From JAVVHH01 sp965276815 (lineage in GTDB: Bacteria > Pseudomonadota > Alphaproteobacteria > Acetobacterales > Acetobacteraceae): a stretch of DNA of 64,000 bases. Shown piece after piece: positions 25,425 to 34,181 of this stretch (the stretch's first letter is position 1; each line of letters opens with the position of its first letter). Location of the stretch: NCBI GenBank assembly GCA_965276815.1, contig CBDIBE010000011.1, positions 620,001 to 684,000 of the forward strand, given 5' to 3'. Under the pieces are notes generated by a model. It did not search any database. It saw only the letters and a program-made list of their open reading frames with translations, and had not been told where the DNA came from. The position numbers were made by a program, and so were the translations under genes.

Positions 25425-26594
25425 ATGATGAATCATACCCTTCGAACGTCGGCTCTATCCGCCCGTCTGCTGGCGGGCGTCGTCGTCCTCGCGGCCCCTG
25501 CCGCTTGGGCGCAGCAAGCGCCGACGCCCGCCGATGCGCCAGTATTGGAGCCTGGTTACTCCGCCGTGGCGACCGTGGCCGAGACCCCCGACAGCGGCAC
25601 GATGAAGCGCGCCGACAAAGACATGCTCGCCGTGCTGAAGAAGCTGGGCGACCTCGGCGCCAAGCCGATCGAGTCGCGCTCGGTTGCCGAGGCGCGCGCG
25701 CAGCCAACGCCGGCCGACGCGGTAAAAGCCGTGCTGAAAGATCGCGGCAAGGACCCGATGGCACTCATGGCCGCCATGAAGGTGTCCAAGAAGGACGTCG
25801 CCTATCCGACAGCCGGCGGAACCCAGCCCATCCGCCTGTATACGCCGGAAGGTGCCGGCGCTGGGCCGCTGCCGGTCATCGTATTCTACCACGGTGGCGG
25901 CTGGGTGATCGCCGACATCGACACCTACGAGGCCTCCGCCATGGCGCTGGCCAAGAAGTCGAACGCGATCGTGGCCAGTGTCGAGTATCGCCGCGCGCCG
26001 GAAAACAAGTTTCCCGCCGCCCACCAGGACTCATTTGCGGCCTATCAGTGGGTGTTGGCCAATGCCGGGCAGTTCGGCGGCGACCCCGCCCGCGTTGCGG
26101 TTGCCGGTGAGAGTGCCGGCGGCAATCTGGCTGTTAACGTCGCGATTATGGCTCGCGACCAGAAGGTGCAACAACCGGTCCATATGCTGATCGTCTATCC
26201 GGTGGCCGGCACGGATATGTCCACGCCGTCCTACATCGCCAACCAGAACGCCATGCCGTTGTCGAAGGGCGCGATGGGCTGGTTCTTCGACAAGGTCCTG
26301 GCAACGCCGGATGACGCCAAAAGTCCGATGCTAAACCTGACCACGATGGCGGATCTGAAGGGCCTGCCCTCGGCAACGGTGATCACGGACTCGATCGATC
26401 CTCTGATGTCGGAAGGCAAGATGCTGGCTGACAAGCTCAAGGCTGCGGGCGTGACGACGACCTACCGGAACTACGAGGGCGTCACGCACGAGTTTTTTGG
26501 TATGGGTTTGGTAGTGCCCGAAGCTGAAGCCGCGGAAGACTTGGCCGCTCATGACCTGCAGGCTGCTTTCGCCCAAACCAGGCCTAACAAGTAG
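25425..26594 (+). CDS. Exported alpha/beta hydrolase of the hormone-sensitive lipase type
   Basis: After a signal peptide ending AAPAAWAQQ, the protein has the HSL-family hallmarks: oxyanion motif YHGGGW near residue 155, nucleophile GESAGG near residue 230, acid Asp in TDSIDPLM near residue 325 and His in EGVTHEFFG near residue 352. The N-terminal 110 residues form the cap. It likely hydrolyses short-chain esters in the periplasm. ATG codons at 25425 and 25428 are preferred; a GTG at 25416 gives a slightly longer version. A hairpin follows the stop. Confidence 0.87.
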   Translation: MMNHTLRTSALSARLLAGVVVLAAPAAWAQQAPTPADAPVLEPGYSAVATVAETPDSGTMKRADKDMLAVLKKLGDLGAKPIESRSVAEARAQPTPADAVKAVLKDRGKDPMALMAAMKVSKKDVAYPTAGGTQPIRLYTPEGAGAGPLPVIVFYHGGGWVIADIDTYEASAMALAKKSNAIVASVEYRRAPENKFPAAHQDSFAAYQWVLANAGQFGGDPARVAVAGESAGGNLAVNVAIMARDQKVQQPVHMLIVYPVAGTDMSTPSYIANQNAMPLSKGAMGWFFDKVLATPDDAKSPMLNLTTMADLKGLPSATVITDSIDPLMSEGKMLADKLKAAGVTTTYRNYEGVTHEFFGMGLVVPEAEAAEDLAAHDLQAAFAQTRPNK

Positions 26595-26599
26595 CCGCG

Positions 26600-26628
26600 G
26601 GCAGCAGGGGCGTCATGCTCCTGCTGCC
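26600..26628 (+). terminator. Hairpin after the esterase gene
   Basis: GGCAGCAGG (26600-26608) pairs perfectly with CCTGCTGCC (26620-26628) around an 11-base loop, starting five bases after the stop. There is no T tract, so it may be a weak terminator or an mRNA 3' stabiliser. Confidence 0.4.
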
Positions 26629-26939
26629 GACCCTGGATCAGCGCGTTGGTCTCGCGGGGTGAACCCGACGCGGTGACGATCTCGATCCGGCACTGTTGAA
26701 CAGCATTCCGCTCCATGCGGAATCCGACGCCGCCCGTTATAAGAGCAGGCCCGGTATCGAGACTCTGAGAGACTCTCTCAAGTGGCCGAGATGCGGTGCG
26801 TAGCTGCCGACAGATCGTCGTCCCGAATGTCTGCTTCCGAGGCGTGCTGATCGGGCGGAGACCGTCCGGGGTGCGGTCGGTAGCGGCCGCCTGTTGAAGT
26901 CAGTGGGAAAGCTCGTCCGAAGCCGAAGTAAAGTAGGAA
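26629..26939. other. Non-coding gap
   Basis: Less GC-rich DNA with no supported gene on either strand. It contains the direct and inverted GAGACTCT/AGAGACTC run near 26758-26780 and several CGG/CCG palindromic bits near 26855. I see no promoter-like pair or RNA gene. It may be the decayed remains of an insertion. Confidence 0.4.
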
Positions 26940-27479
26940 CTATAGGTTCCCCTGCTTCTCCGGCGGCGGCTCGTCGTCCGGCCCGTAATACAGCGTCGCA
27001 CAAGATGCTGCGGCCACCCCACCCACAATCTCCATCTGGTCATGGTACGCGTCGACAATGAAATTCATCGTGTCGAGGTGGCGGTCCTCGAAATACATGC
27101 GATGCACGTCTTCGCGGCCGGCACCGTACACGATCCGGCCGATATGCGACCAGATGCTCGCCATCGTGCACATGCCGCAAGGCTGCAACGTCGTGTAGAG
27201 CGTCGCGCCACGTAGTTCTTCGCGCTGCAAGCTAACGGCGGCGCGGCGGATCGCGACCATCTCGGCATGCGCAGTGGGATCGTGCTGAATCCCGACCTCG
27301 TTGTGCGACTCGGCGACGATTTCACCGTCCAACACGATCACGCAGCCGATCGGCGAGCCGCCCGGCTTCCGTCCGCCCTCGTTTGCGCGCTGGATCGCCC
27401 GCTTCATGAAGGCGAGGTCCATTCCGGTCGCGGCGCTGGAAGGCGCCGCGCCAGGGGTCGCTTCCTTCGACTCGTCCAA
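26940..27479 (-). CDS. Nucleoside/cytidine deaminase-like zinc hydrolase
   Basis: The 179-residue protein carries both zinc motifs of the deaminase superfamily: HAEMVAI near residue 91 and TTLQPCGMCTMAS near residue 115. The catalytic Glu is in HAE. Its overall pattern (PIGCVIV near residue 43, GREDVHRMYF after the second motif) is like guanine deaminase or tRNA/nucleoside deaminases. The exact base cannot be decided. It lies 9 bases after the elongation factor G gene on the same strand and may be co-transcribed. Confidence 0.82.
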   Translation of the reverse strand: MDESKEATPGAAPSSAATGMDLAFMKRAIQRANEGGRKPGGSPIGCVIVLDGEIVAESHNEVGIQHDPTAHAEMVAIRRAAVSLQREELRGATLYTTLQPCGMCTMASIWSHIGRIVYGAGREDVHRMYFEDRHLDTMNFIVDAYHDQMEIVGGVAAASCATLYYGPDDEPPPEKQGNL

Positions 27480-27488
27480 GCCGGCGGC

Positions 27489-29573
27489 TTAGGCCGACTT
27501 GGCCATGATCTCGTCGGCGATGTTGCGTGGCACCGGGTCGTAGTGATGGAACTGCATCGTGAAGCTCGCCCGGCCCTTGGTCATGCCGCGGAGCTGCGAG
27601 ATATACCCGAACATCTCCTTCAGCGGCACATGCGCCCGCACCATCACCGTGCTGCCGCTGCTGTCCTGGCTCTGGATCGTCCCGCGCCGCCGGTTCAGGT
27701 CGCCCACCACGTCGCCGACATGGTCCTGCGGCGTCGTCACCTCGACGTCCATGATCGGCTCGAGGATGATCGGCGAGGCCTTCTTCATGCCGTCCCGGAA
27801 GCAGGCCTTGGCGGCGATCTCGAAGGCCAGCGCCGACGAGTCGACGTCGTGGTACTTGCCGTCCACCAAGGTGTACTTGAAATCCACCGTCGGGAACCCG
27901 GCCAGCACCCCCGTCTCCGCCTGGTTGCGGATCCCCTTCTCGACCGCCGGGATATACTCCCTCGGCACCGTCCCGCCGACCACCTTGTTCTCGAACACGA
28001 TTCCGCCGTTCCGCTCCAGCGGCTCGAACACCACCTTCACCTCGGCGTACTGGCCGGAACCGCCCGTCTGCTTCTTATGCGTGTAGATCTCCGTATGCGG
28101 ACGGCTGATCGTCTCGCGATAGGCCACCTGCGGCGCGCCGATATTGGCGTCCACGCCATATTCGCGCCGCAGCCGGTCGATGATGATCTCCAGATGCAGC
28201 TCGCCCATCCCAGACAGGATGGTCTGGCCGCTCTCCTGGTCGGTCTTGAGCCGCAGGCTCGGGTCCTCGCCGGCCAGCTTCTGCAAGCCGAGCGTCATTT
28301 TCTCGACGCCGTCCTTGGTCTTCGGCTCGACTGAGATGTCGATCACCGGCACCGGGAACGCCATGCGCTCCAGCACCACCGGGTCGTCGGCCGCCGCCAG
28401 CGTGTCGCCCGTCGCCGTATCCTTCAGGCCCACAAACGCCGCGATGTCCCCCGCATGCACTTCCTTGATCTCGGCGCGCTTGTCGGCGTGCATCTGGAAC
28501 ATCCGGCCGATGCGCTCGCGATGGTCCTTGGTGGTGTTCAGCACCGTGTCGCCACTCTTCAGCGTGCCGGCGTAGACGCGCACGAAGGTCAGCGTGCCAT
28601 ACTTGTCGTTGATGATCTTGAACGCCAGCCCGGCGAACGGCGCCGTGGCATTGGCCGGGATGATCCGCCGCTCCTCGGTGTCATCCTCGCCTTCCTCGGC
28701 AGCCACCTTGATGCCCGGCACGTCCACCGGGCTTGGTAGGTAGTCGAGCACCCCGTCGAGCAGCGGCTGCACGCCCTTGTTCTTGAACGCCGTGCCGCAC
28801 AGTACCGGACGGAACACGCCGCTGATCGTGCCCGCCTTGATCGCGCGCTTCAGCGTCTCGACCGCCACGTCGCCCTTCTCGAAATATTCCTCCATCCCCT
28901 CGTCATCGACCGAAAGCGCAGTGTCCAGCAGCGTCTGCCGGTACTCCTTCGCCTTCTCCAGCATATCGGCCGGGATCTCCTCGTCGTGGAACTTCGCGCC
29001 CAGCTCGCCGCCTTCCCAAACCACCGCCTTCATCTCGACCAGGTCGACGATGCCGATGAACTGGTCCTCGATCCCGATCGGGAGCTGCAGCGGCAGCGCC
29101 ACGATATCGAGCTTCTCCTTCAGCGTGTCGCAGGCGCGATAGAAATCGGCGCCGGTCCGGTCCAGCTTATTGATGAAGATGATCCGCGGCACGTTATACC
29201 GGTCCGCGAGACGCCAATTGGTCTCCGACTGCGGCTGCACGCCGGCCACGCCCTCGATGATGAACACCGCGCCGTCCAACACGCGCAAGGACCGGTTCAC
29301 CTCGATGTTGAAATCGATGTGGCCGGGCGTGTCGATGATGTTGATCCGGTAACCCTTCCACTCACAGGTCACCGCCGCCGACGTGATGGTGATCCCGCGC
29401 TCGCGCTCCTGCTCCATGTAGTCGGTCGTGGTGTTGCCGTCGTGCACCTCGCCGATCCGGTGCGACACGCCCGTGTAGTACAAGATCCGCTCCGTCGTCG
29501 TCGTCTTCCCGGCATCGATATGCGCGGTGATCCCGATATTGCGGATCTTGGCGAGCGGGTTGATGTCGGACAC
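27489..29573 (-). CDS. fusA: Elongation factor G
   Basis: The 694-residue translational GTPase catalyses ribosomal translocation and, with ribosome recycling factor, recycling. It has G1 AHIDAGKTTTTERIL near residue 18, switch II DTPGHIDF near residue 87 and G4 NKLDR near residue 141, and then the EF-G domains II-V. The GTG at 29573 is chosen because GGAGG lies 8 bases upstream and the family N-terminus (SDINPLAKIRNIG) starts there. It is not flanked by rpsL, rpsG or tuf, so it is either a relocated fusA or a second paralogue. Confidence 0.92.
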   Translation of the reverse strand: MSDINPLAKIRNIGITAHIDAGKTTTTERILYYTGVSHRIGEVHDGNTTTDYMEQERERGITITSAAVTCEWKGYRINIIDTPGHIDFNIEVNRSLRVLDGAVFIIEGVAGVQPQSETNWRLADRYNVPRIIFINKLDRTGADFYRACDTLKEKLDIVALPLQLPIGIEDQFIGIVDLVEMKAVVWEGGELGAKFHDEEIPADMLEKAKEYRQTLLDTALSVDDEGMEEYFEKGDVAVETLKRAIKAGTISGVFRPVLCGTAFKNKGVQPLLDGVLDYLPSPVDVPGIKVAAEEGEDDTEERRIIPANATAPFAGLAFKIINDKYGTLTFVRVYAGTLKSGDTVLNTTKDHRERIGRMFQMHADKRAEIKEVHAGDIAAFVGLKDTATGDTLAAADDPVVLERMAFPVPVIDISVEPKTKDGVEKMTLGLQKLAGEDPSLRLKTDQESGQTILSGMGELHLEIIIDRLRREYGVDANIGAPQVAYRETISRPHTEIYTHKKQTGGSGQYAEVKVVFEPLERNGGIVFENKVVGGTVPREYIPAVEKGIRNQAETGVLAGFPTVDFKYTLVDGKYHDVDSSALAFEIAAKACFRDGMKKASPIILEPIMDVEVTTPQDHVGDVVGDLNRRRGTIQSQDSSGSTVMVRAHVPLKEMFGYISQLRGMTKGRASFTMQFHHYDPVPRNIADEIMAKSA

Positions 29574-29728
29574 GGGTGAACCTCCATACGACGGCGGGCG
29601 CAACGGGACATCCACCCCGCGCGCCCGGCCATGCCATCCGTCCTGCCCGAACCCAGGCAAGACACTCTCTGTTAAGACTTATCTGCGTCCGGGACCGCGA
29701 AATTGCAACCCGGAATGCTGCATCACAG

Positions 29729-29788
29729 CCCTCATCACTTCTCCCTCTCCCTCCGGGAGCGGGCTTGGGAGCGGCCCGGGGTGAGGGC
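29729..29788. repeat. GC-rich palindromic intergenic repeat
   Basis: A CCCTC-rich arm (29729-29757) and the GGGGTGAGGG arm (29779-29788) resemble the repeat in the coxE 5' region (19517-19569). It lies between the divergently read end of the MBL-fold gene and the fusA leader and may act as terminator for the former. Confidence 0.45.
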
Positions 29789-29793
29789 GCCCG

Positions 29794-30612
29794 TCAAACC
29801 CGCCGCCACCCGTCCGGGTGTTCTTCCGCCTGCCCCTCCGCCTTAAGCTTCTGCAGATGCGCCGTCACGCTCCGCTCCGCCGCCCGCCGTAGCGCCGGGC
29901 TGACATCCGGATAAAGCCGCTCGGCCAAATCCCGCACCGACCGCGCCGACCCATCCAGCGCGTCGCGAACCGACGCCTCCCGCGCCCGCCGATGCTCCAG
30001 CAACGCCTGCACAAAGACCAGCGGCTCAGCCAGCGCAGGCCCATGCCCCGGCAAATACACCGCGGCCGGCCGCGCCAGCAGCACCTGCAGACTGGCAAAA
30101 TAATCCGTCATATTGCCGCCCGGCGGCCCAACCACCGACGTCGACCACCCCATCACATGGTCGCCGCTGAACACCACGCCCTCCGGCCCGGCAAACGCGA
30201 CGTGATCGGCCGCATGACCCGGCGTGAACACGGCCTGCCATCCCTCGGCCCGCTCCCCATCCTGCAGCTTGACATCCGGCACCAGCGCCGGGTCCGCCGG
30301 CACGTGCCAAGCATAGAGCGGGGCGCCGGTCGCCGCCCGCATCGCCGCCGCCGCACCGACATGGTCGTGATGCGTATGGGTCAGCAGGATCGCCCGCACC
30401 GGCCCTCCCGCCGCCGCCAGCACGGCAGCGACATGCGATGCATCGTCCGGCCCCGGATCGAGCACCGCAACCCCGCCCGCCATGTCGATAAGGTAAGTAT
30501 TGGTCCCCCAATAGGTCATCGGCCCCGGATTGGGCGCCACCACCCGGCGTATCCCCGGCCGGACCGCAAGTGCGACCCCGCGCGCCGGCTCTGCCTCGGT
30601 CAGGAACTGCAT
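29794..30612 (-). CDS. MBL-fold metallohydrolase
   Basis: The 272-residue metallo-beta-lactamase fold protein has the metal ligands THTHHDHVG near residue 83, TPGHAADH near residue 145 and SGDHVMGWS near residue 165, and GHGPAL near residue 206. Its C-terminal helical domain resembles LACTB2-type enzymes, which act on nucleic acids or thioesters. The ATG at 30612 overlaps the stop of the preceding gene (TGATG), so the longer upstream frame is a shadow. Confidence 0.87.
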   Translation of the reverse strand: MQFLTEAEPARGVALAVRPGIRRVVAPNPGPMTYWGTNTYLIDMAGGVAVLDPGPDDASHVAAVLAAAGGPVRAILLTHTHHDHVGAAAAMRAATGAPLYAWHVPADPALVPDVKLQDGERAEGWQAVFTPGHAADHVAFAGPEGVVFSGDHVMGWSTSVVGPPGGNMTDYFASLQVLLARPAAVYLPGHGPALAEPLVFVQALLEHRRAREASVRDALDGSARSVRDLAERLYPDVSPALRRAAERSVTAHLQKLKAEGQAEEHPDGWRRV

Positions 30613-31430
30613 CAGCCGGCCAACGTCGCCGTCGCTTGCATGCACACGGCGCCGGACGGGTCCAAGCTGCGCAAGCTCACCCCGTCCTTGGTCTCCCGCG
30701 CCTCCAGCGTCAACTTCGCGCCATGGAACGCCGGCCGCTGCCCGCGGAAACTGAACTGCCTCACCTCCCGCCCCGCCAGCAGCCCGGCCAGCCAAGTCGC
30801 CTGCAACGGCCCATGCACGATCAGCCCCGGATACCCCTCCACCTCGCGCACGTAATCCATGTCATAGTGGATCCGATGACCGTTCCCGGTCAGCGCCGAG
30901 TAGCGGAACAGCAGCACCGGGTCGGGCAGCACCTCGCGCACGATCCCCTCCCCCGCCGCCACCCGATCCGTCACCGCGGCGCCCGCCTTCACCGCCGCCC
31001 CCTCGGTCCCGCGATACACGATGTCCTGCTCCTCCTCGATCGCCGCGCCGCGCTCGCCCTCGATCACGTGCCGCACGGTCACGAACACCAGCCGTCCGCT
31101 GCCACCCTGCTTCTCCGTCACCGCCAGGATCGTGCTCGTCCGGCTGACCGCCTCGCCCGGCCGCAACGCGCCGCGGAACGTGACCCGGCCGCCCGCCCAC
31201 ATCCGCCGCGGCAAATCATGCACCGGCGGCAAGAACCCGCCGCGCCGCGAATGCCCGTCTGGGCCGAGCTGGTCCGGCGGCACCCAGTCCTGGAACAGCA
31301 TCCAATGCCAAAGCGGCGGCAGCGTCTCCGGTACCGACACGCCGAGCGTCGCCGCCATCCCCTGGATCAGCCGCGGCCAGACCTCGTCGCCGCGCGTCTC
31401 CGACTTGCCGATATACTCGTCGTAGCTCAT
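30612..31430 (-). CDS. HTD2/mesaconyl-CoA hydratase-like hot-dog protein
   Basis: The 272-residue protein has the double hot-dog arrangement of FAS1-like/MaoC dehydratases: an N-terminal domain starting YIGKSETRGDEV, and a C-terminal hydratase 2-type domain with RYSALTGNGHRIHYDMDYV, whose Asn/His pair is catalytic-like, followed by LIVHGPLQATWL. Close family roles are 3-methylfumaryl-CoA (mesaconyl-C4-CoA) hydratase and 3-hydroxyacyl-thioester dehydratase. No CoA transferase or lyase lies nearby, so the substrate is open. It is translationally coupled to the MBL-fold gene. Confidence 0.8.
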   Translation of the reverse strand: MSYDEYIGKSETRGDEVWPRLIQGMAATLGVSVPETLPPLWHWMLFQDWVPPDQLGPDGHSRRGGFLPPVHDLPRRMWAGGRVTFRGALRPGEAVSRTSTILAVTEKQGGSGRLVFVTVRHVIEGERGAAIEEEQDIVYRGTEGAAVKAGAAVTDRVAAGEGIVREVLPDPVLLFRYSALTGNGHRIHYDMDYVREVEGYPGLIVHGPLQATWLAGLLAGREVRQFSFRGQRPAFHGAKLTLEARETKDGVSLRSLDPSGAVCMQATATLAG

Positions 31431-31462
31431 CGGCCTAGCTAACGACCCTGGCGGCCGCGGCG

Positions 31463-32851
31463 TCAATCCGGCGGGTTGTCGTCCTCCTTCGGCGCCGCCG
31501 GCCGCGGCCGCGGGCGCGGTGGCGGCGCGCCAAGCAGCAGATGCAGATCCACCGCGTCGCCCATCGCCAAATGCCCCGCCCGGTTCGGATGCAGCTGGTC
31601 GCCGGGTCCGCCATCCGTGCTGTCCGGCACGAACTCGGCCCGCAGCGCCCCGGTCTTCGGGTCCAGCGTCGCCTGGTCGAAGTCGATCACCCCGTCAAAC
31701 AGCCCGGCATTGCTGCGGATCGCCGCGTTCAGCGCGCGCCGCTTCTCCTCGATGTCCGGAGTCGAAAACGCCTCGAGCGTGGTGCCGGCGCTGCTGGGCA
31801 ACGTCGCGCCGATCACCTTGGCCTTGGGCAGCTTCTGCCGGATCCGCTTCACCCCGACCGCCAGCGCGGCGCGTACCTGCTCGGCGGTGGCCGCAGAATC
31901 AGTCCCGAAATCGTCGAGACCTTCGAACCAGATCACATGCGTGACCCCCGACAGGCTGAGCACGTCGCGATCAAGCCGATCGAGCGCGGAGGGGCCACCA
32001 GGCACGGGCTTGGTCGCCGTATACTCCGCCGGCCGCGTCACCTGATTGCCGGCAATCCCCGCATCGACCACCGCCGCATGGATCCCCGCCGCCTGCAATC
32101 GGCGGATCAGCACATCGGTCCAGCTATCGTCGCCGTTCAGCGTCGAATTCGTGCCATCGGTGATGCCGCTGCCCAGGCAAATGATCGACCCAATCTCCGG
32201 CGCCGCCTGCACATCCAGCGCATCGACGAAGAACCAGCTCGTCATGCTGTTGGCGAACGCGCCTTCATCCTCGAAGTCGCCCAGCGCGCCGGCGTCCGGC
32301 ATCGTCACGTAGCTGGTCTGCATCGCCTGCGCGTGCCAGGTCATCGGCCCGCTCTCGCCCGCAATATGGAAACTGACCGCGAGCTTGCGCCCGATCAGCT
32401 CCGGCGCGTTCGGATTGCCGGCCCATGGCAGCGTCACCGCGTCCGACCAGACCTCATTGCCCGGCTGCACCGTGATGATCTTCTTGCCCGCGAAGCTGAC
32501 CGGCCGGTTGCTGCCCGGCATCACCGCCGCGCCGCTGCTCTGCAACCCGGCGAACACGTCGTCGAAAGTGACCGGCTTCGTACCGAATACGTTGCTGAAC
32601 CGTAGCCGCACCCGATTGCTCCACAACGACGGCTTGATAATCAGCCGGAACGTCTGGTCCTGCGCCCCCGTCTCCTGCGCCGGGAACGCAAAATGCAGGT
32701 CCGGCTGCACCGACGGATTGCCCACCGGGTACGGACCCTGCTCCGACGCGGCCCAGGCGGTCACCCAGTGCTGCGCCCTCGCCGGCCCTGCCGCGCCGAG
32801 CGCGGCCAGGACGGCCAACACATAAAGGCGAATAGGCCGGCCTCCGCTCAG
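31463..32851 (-). CDS. Exported SGNH/GDSL hydrolase, probable CTG start
   Basis: The protein of about 462 residues has a signal peptide ending GAAGPARAQ and an SGNH-type hydrolase domain. An Asn/Gly block (WFEGLDDFG) is present, and DQLHPNRAGHLAMGDAV near the end holds the catalytic Asp and His. The nucleophile block reads CLGSGITDGTNST, with Ser in GSGITDG. It probably acts on extracellular esters or polysaccharide O-acyl groups. A CTG at 32851 overlapping the RidA stop as CTGA gives a leader with two arginines (SGGRPIRLYVLAVLAAL). The in-frame GTG at 32821 would give a leader with no positive charge, so CTG is preferred. The C-terminus is Pro/Arg-rich. Confidence 0.78.
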   Translation of the reverse strand: MSGGRPIRLYVLAVLAALGAAGPARAQHWVTAWAASEQGPYPVGNPSVQPDLHFAFPAQETGAQDQTFRLIIKPSLWSNRVRLRFSNVFGTKPVTFDDVFAGLQSSGAAVMPGSNRPVSFAGKKIITVQPGNEVWSDAVTLPWAGNPNAPELIGRKLAVSFHIAGESGPMTWHAQAMQTSYVTMPDAGALGDFEDEGAFANSMTSWFFVDALDVQAAPEIGSIICLGSGITDGTNSTLNGDDSWTDVLIRRLQAAGIHAAVVDAGIAGNQVTRPAEYTATKPVPGGPSALDRLDRDVLSLSGVTHVIWFEGLDDFGTDSAATAEQVRAALAVGVKRIRQKLPKAKVIGATLPSSAGTTLEAFSTPDIEEKRRALNAAIRSNAGLFDGVIDFDQATLDPKTGALRAEFVPDSTDGGPGDQLHPNRAGHLAMGDAVDLHLLLGAPPPRPRPRPAAPKEDDNPPD

Positions 32852-33237
32852 GCGAATCGCGTCTCGCCCTCGGTGGGGCGCGGGTGCAGCGGCGGCAGCG
32901 CGGCAAAGCCGGTCACCTCGACCCGCCATTTCGGGTCGGCAAGCTTGGCCTGCACCGTCGCCCGCGCCGGCTTGGCGCGCGGATCGAGCCAGGCGTCCCA
33001 GGCCCGGTTCATGCCGGCGAAATCCGCCATGTCGGCGATGAAAATCTGCACGCTGAGCAAATACTCCTTGCTGGTCCCCGCCTCGTTGAGCAGCGCATCG
33101 ATCTGCCGGAGGATATCGGCCATCTGCCCCTCCGCGTCCGCGCTCGGATCGTTGGCGACCTGTCCGGCCAAATAAACCGTCCCGGCATGGACGACGGCGC
33201 CCGACAGGCGCGATTCCTCGGCAATGCGTCGGATCAT
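32848..33237 (-). CDS. RidA/YjgF family protein
   Basis: The 129-residue trimeric-type protein has VYLAGQVANDPSADAEGQ and DILRQIDALLNEAG, then the conserved FAGMNRAWDAWLDP and PARATVQAKLADP. The Arg in PARATV is the usual carboxylate-binding residue of enamine/imine deaminases. It probably removes reactive enamines or acts on a related small metabolite. It overlaps the genes on both sides by four bases, within a chain of three coupled genes. Confidence 0.92.
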   Translation of the reverse strand: MIRRIAEESRLSGAVVHAGTVYLAGQVANDPSADAEGQMADILRQIDALLNEAGTSKEYLLSVQIFIADMADFAGMNRAWDAWLDPRAKPARATVQAKLADPKWRVEVTGFAALPPLHPRPTEGETRFA

Positions 33238-33944
33238 GGTGCAAGCTCCATCAAAAGTTCGGCAACCGCTGCGGGAGCGGTGACCATGGCGTCGTGTCCG
33301 GTGGCAAGTTCCCGCCAGCCCCAGCCGGGCCGGCTTCGTGCGTAGTCGTGATGCTGCGCGAGGGGCGCATAGATCGGCGAGGTGCAGACGATGTAAGTCG
33401 CGGGCACTCCGTTGCCCGGTGGCTTCGAGAGCGTCAACGAGCTCTCCATCGTGCCGGCCGGGTGCGGGGTGAGCCGGCGGCGCACCCAGTCCGCATCGGG
33501 GCCGGGCGGCACGCCAAAAATGCCGGGATCAGGCGGCGGGATCGACACCCCGCCGGAATCCGCCGCAAGCCGCCGCCGCGCCGCGGCCAGATCGGGCGGC
33601 GCGAGATCAAGCAAGCTGACGCCGCTACGGGGGACGACCCCGTCGAGATAGATCAGGCTGCGGATCCGCTCGGGGACGCGCTCGGCGGCTCCAGTGATGG
33701 CGTTCCCCCCGAAACTGTGGCCAACGAGCACCGCCTCCTCCAGCTCCTCCGTCTCCAGCACGGCCACCAGGTCCTCGACGAAATCCTCCAGCGTGATGCC
33801 GGCGCGCAGCAGATGCGCCCGGTCGCCGAGCCCAGTCTGCGTCGGCGTGAACACCGCGTGCCCCCGCGCCCGCAGCAGCGGCGACACCCGCGCCCAGCAC
33901 CAGCCGCCATGAAACGCGCCGTGCAGCAGGACGAAGGTGCTCAC
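33234..33944 (-). CDS. Alpha/beta hydrolase, salicylate esterase/hydroxynitrile lyase-like
   Basis: The 236-residue protein opens STFVLLHGAFHGGWCW, the signature of the plant-type methyl salicylate esterase and hydroxynitrile lyase group. It has the nucleophile in VGHSFGGNAI near residue 78 and a C-terminal His in ATGHDAMV near 217. Its substrate is unknown. The GTG at 33944 matches the conserved start and overlaps the end of a 27-codon mini-ORF. The stop overlaps ridA. Confidence 0.83.
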   Translation of the reverse strand: MSTFVLLHGAFHGGWCWARVSPLLRARGHAVFTPTQTGLGDRAHLLRAGITLEDFVEDLVAVLETEELEEAVLVGHSFGGNAITGAAERVPERIRSLIYLDGVVPRSGVSLLDLAPPDLAAARRRLAADSGGVSIPPPDPGIFGVPPGPDADWVRRRLTPHPAGTMESSLTLSKPPGNGVPATYIVCTSPIYAPLAQHHDYARSRPGWGWRELATGHDAMVTAPAAVAELLMELAP

Positions 33945-34024
33945 TGCGGATAAAACTCCTCGTCCATCAACTGCTCGATCGACCACGCCGGCGGAAAAGC
34001 CTGCGCCGCAAGCCCACTCTCCAT
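33941..34024 (-). CDS. Possible 27-residue micro-ORF upstream of the hydrolase
   Basis: ATG-started frame encoding MESGLAAQAFPPAW and ending MDEEFYPQ, with its TGA overlapping the hydrolase GTG start as GTGA. An in-frame TAG lies upstream, so it is not the tail of a longer gene. It could be a coupling leader peptide or simply a chance frame. Confidence 0.3.
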   Translation of the reverse strand: MESGLAAQAFPPAWSIEQLMDEEFYPQ

Positions 34025-34181
34025 CGCCGCACCCTAACCCGCCATCCTCCCAACTGGAACAGCCCCACATTTCGATGCGCCCGCTTTCCACTCCGTCTCC
34101 CCCGAGGCCACCGCCCCGCCACGCAGACTTGCGGCCACCCGCAGCTTCCGCCTCGGTCCCCACGTGCTACACGCCGCCCCT

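Noticed and set aside
26737..27003. 88-codon minus-strand frame in the 26.6-26.9 kb gap
   Set aside because: Arg/Ser-rich with no homology, overlaps the deaminase gene end, no ribosome site.
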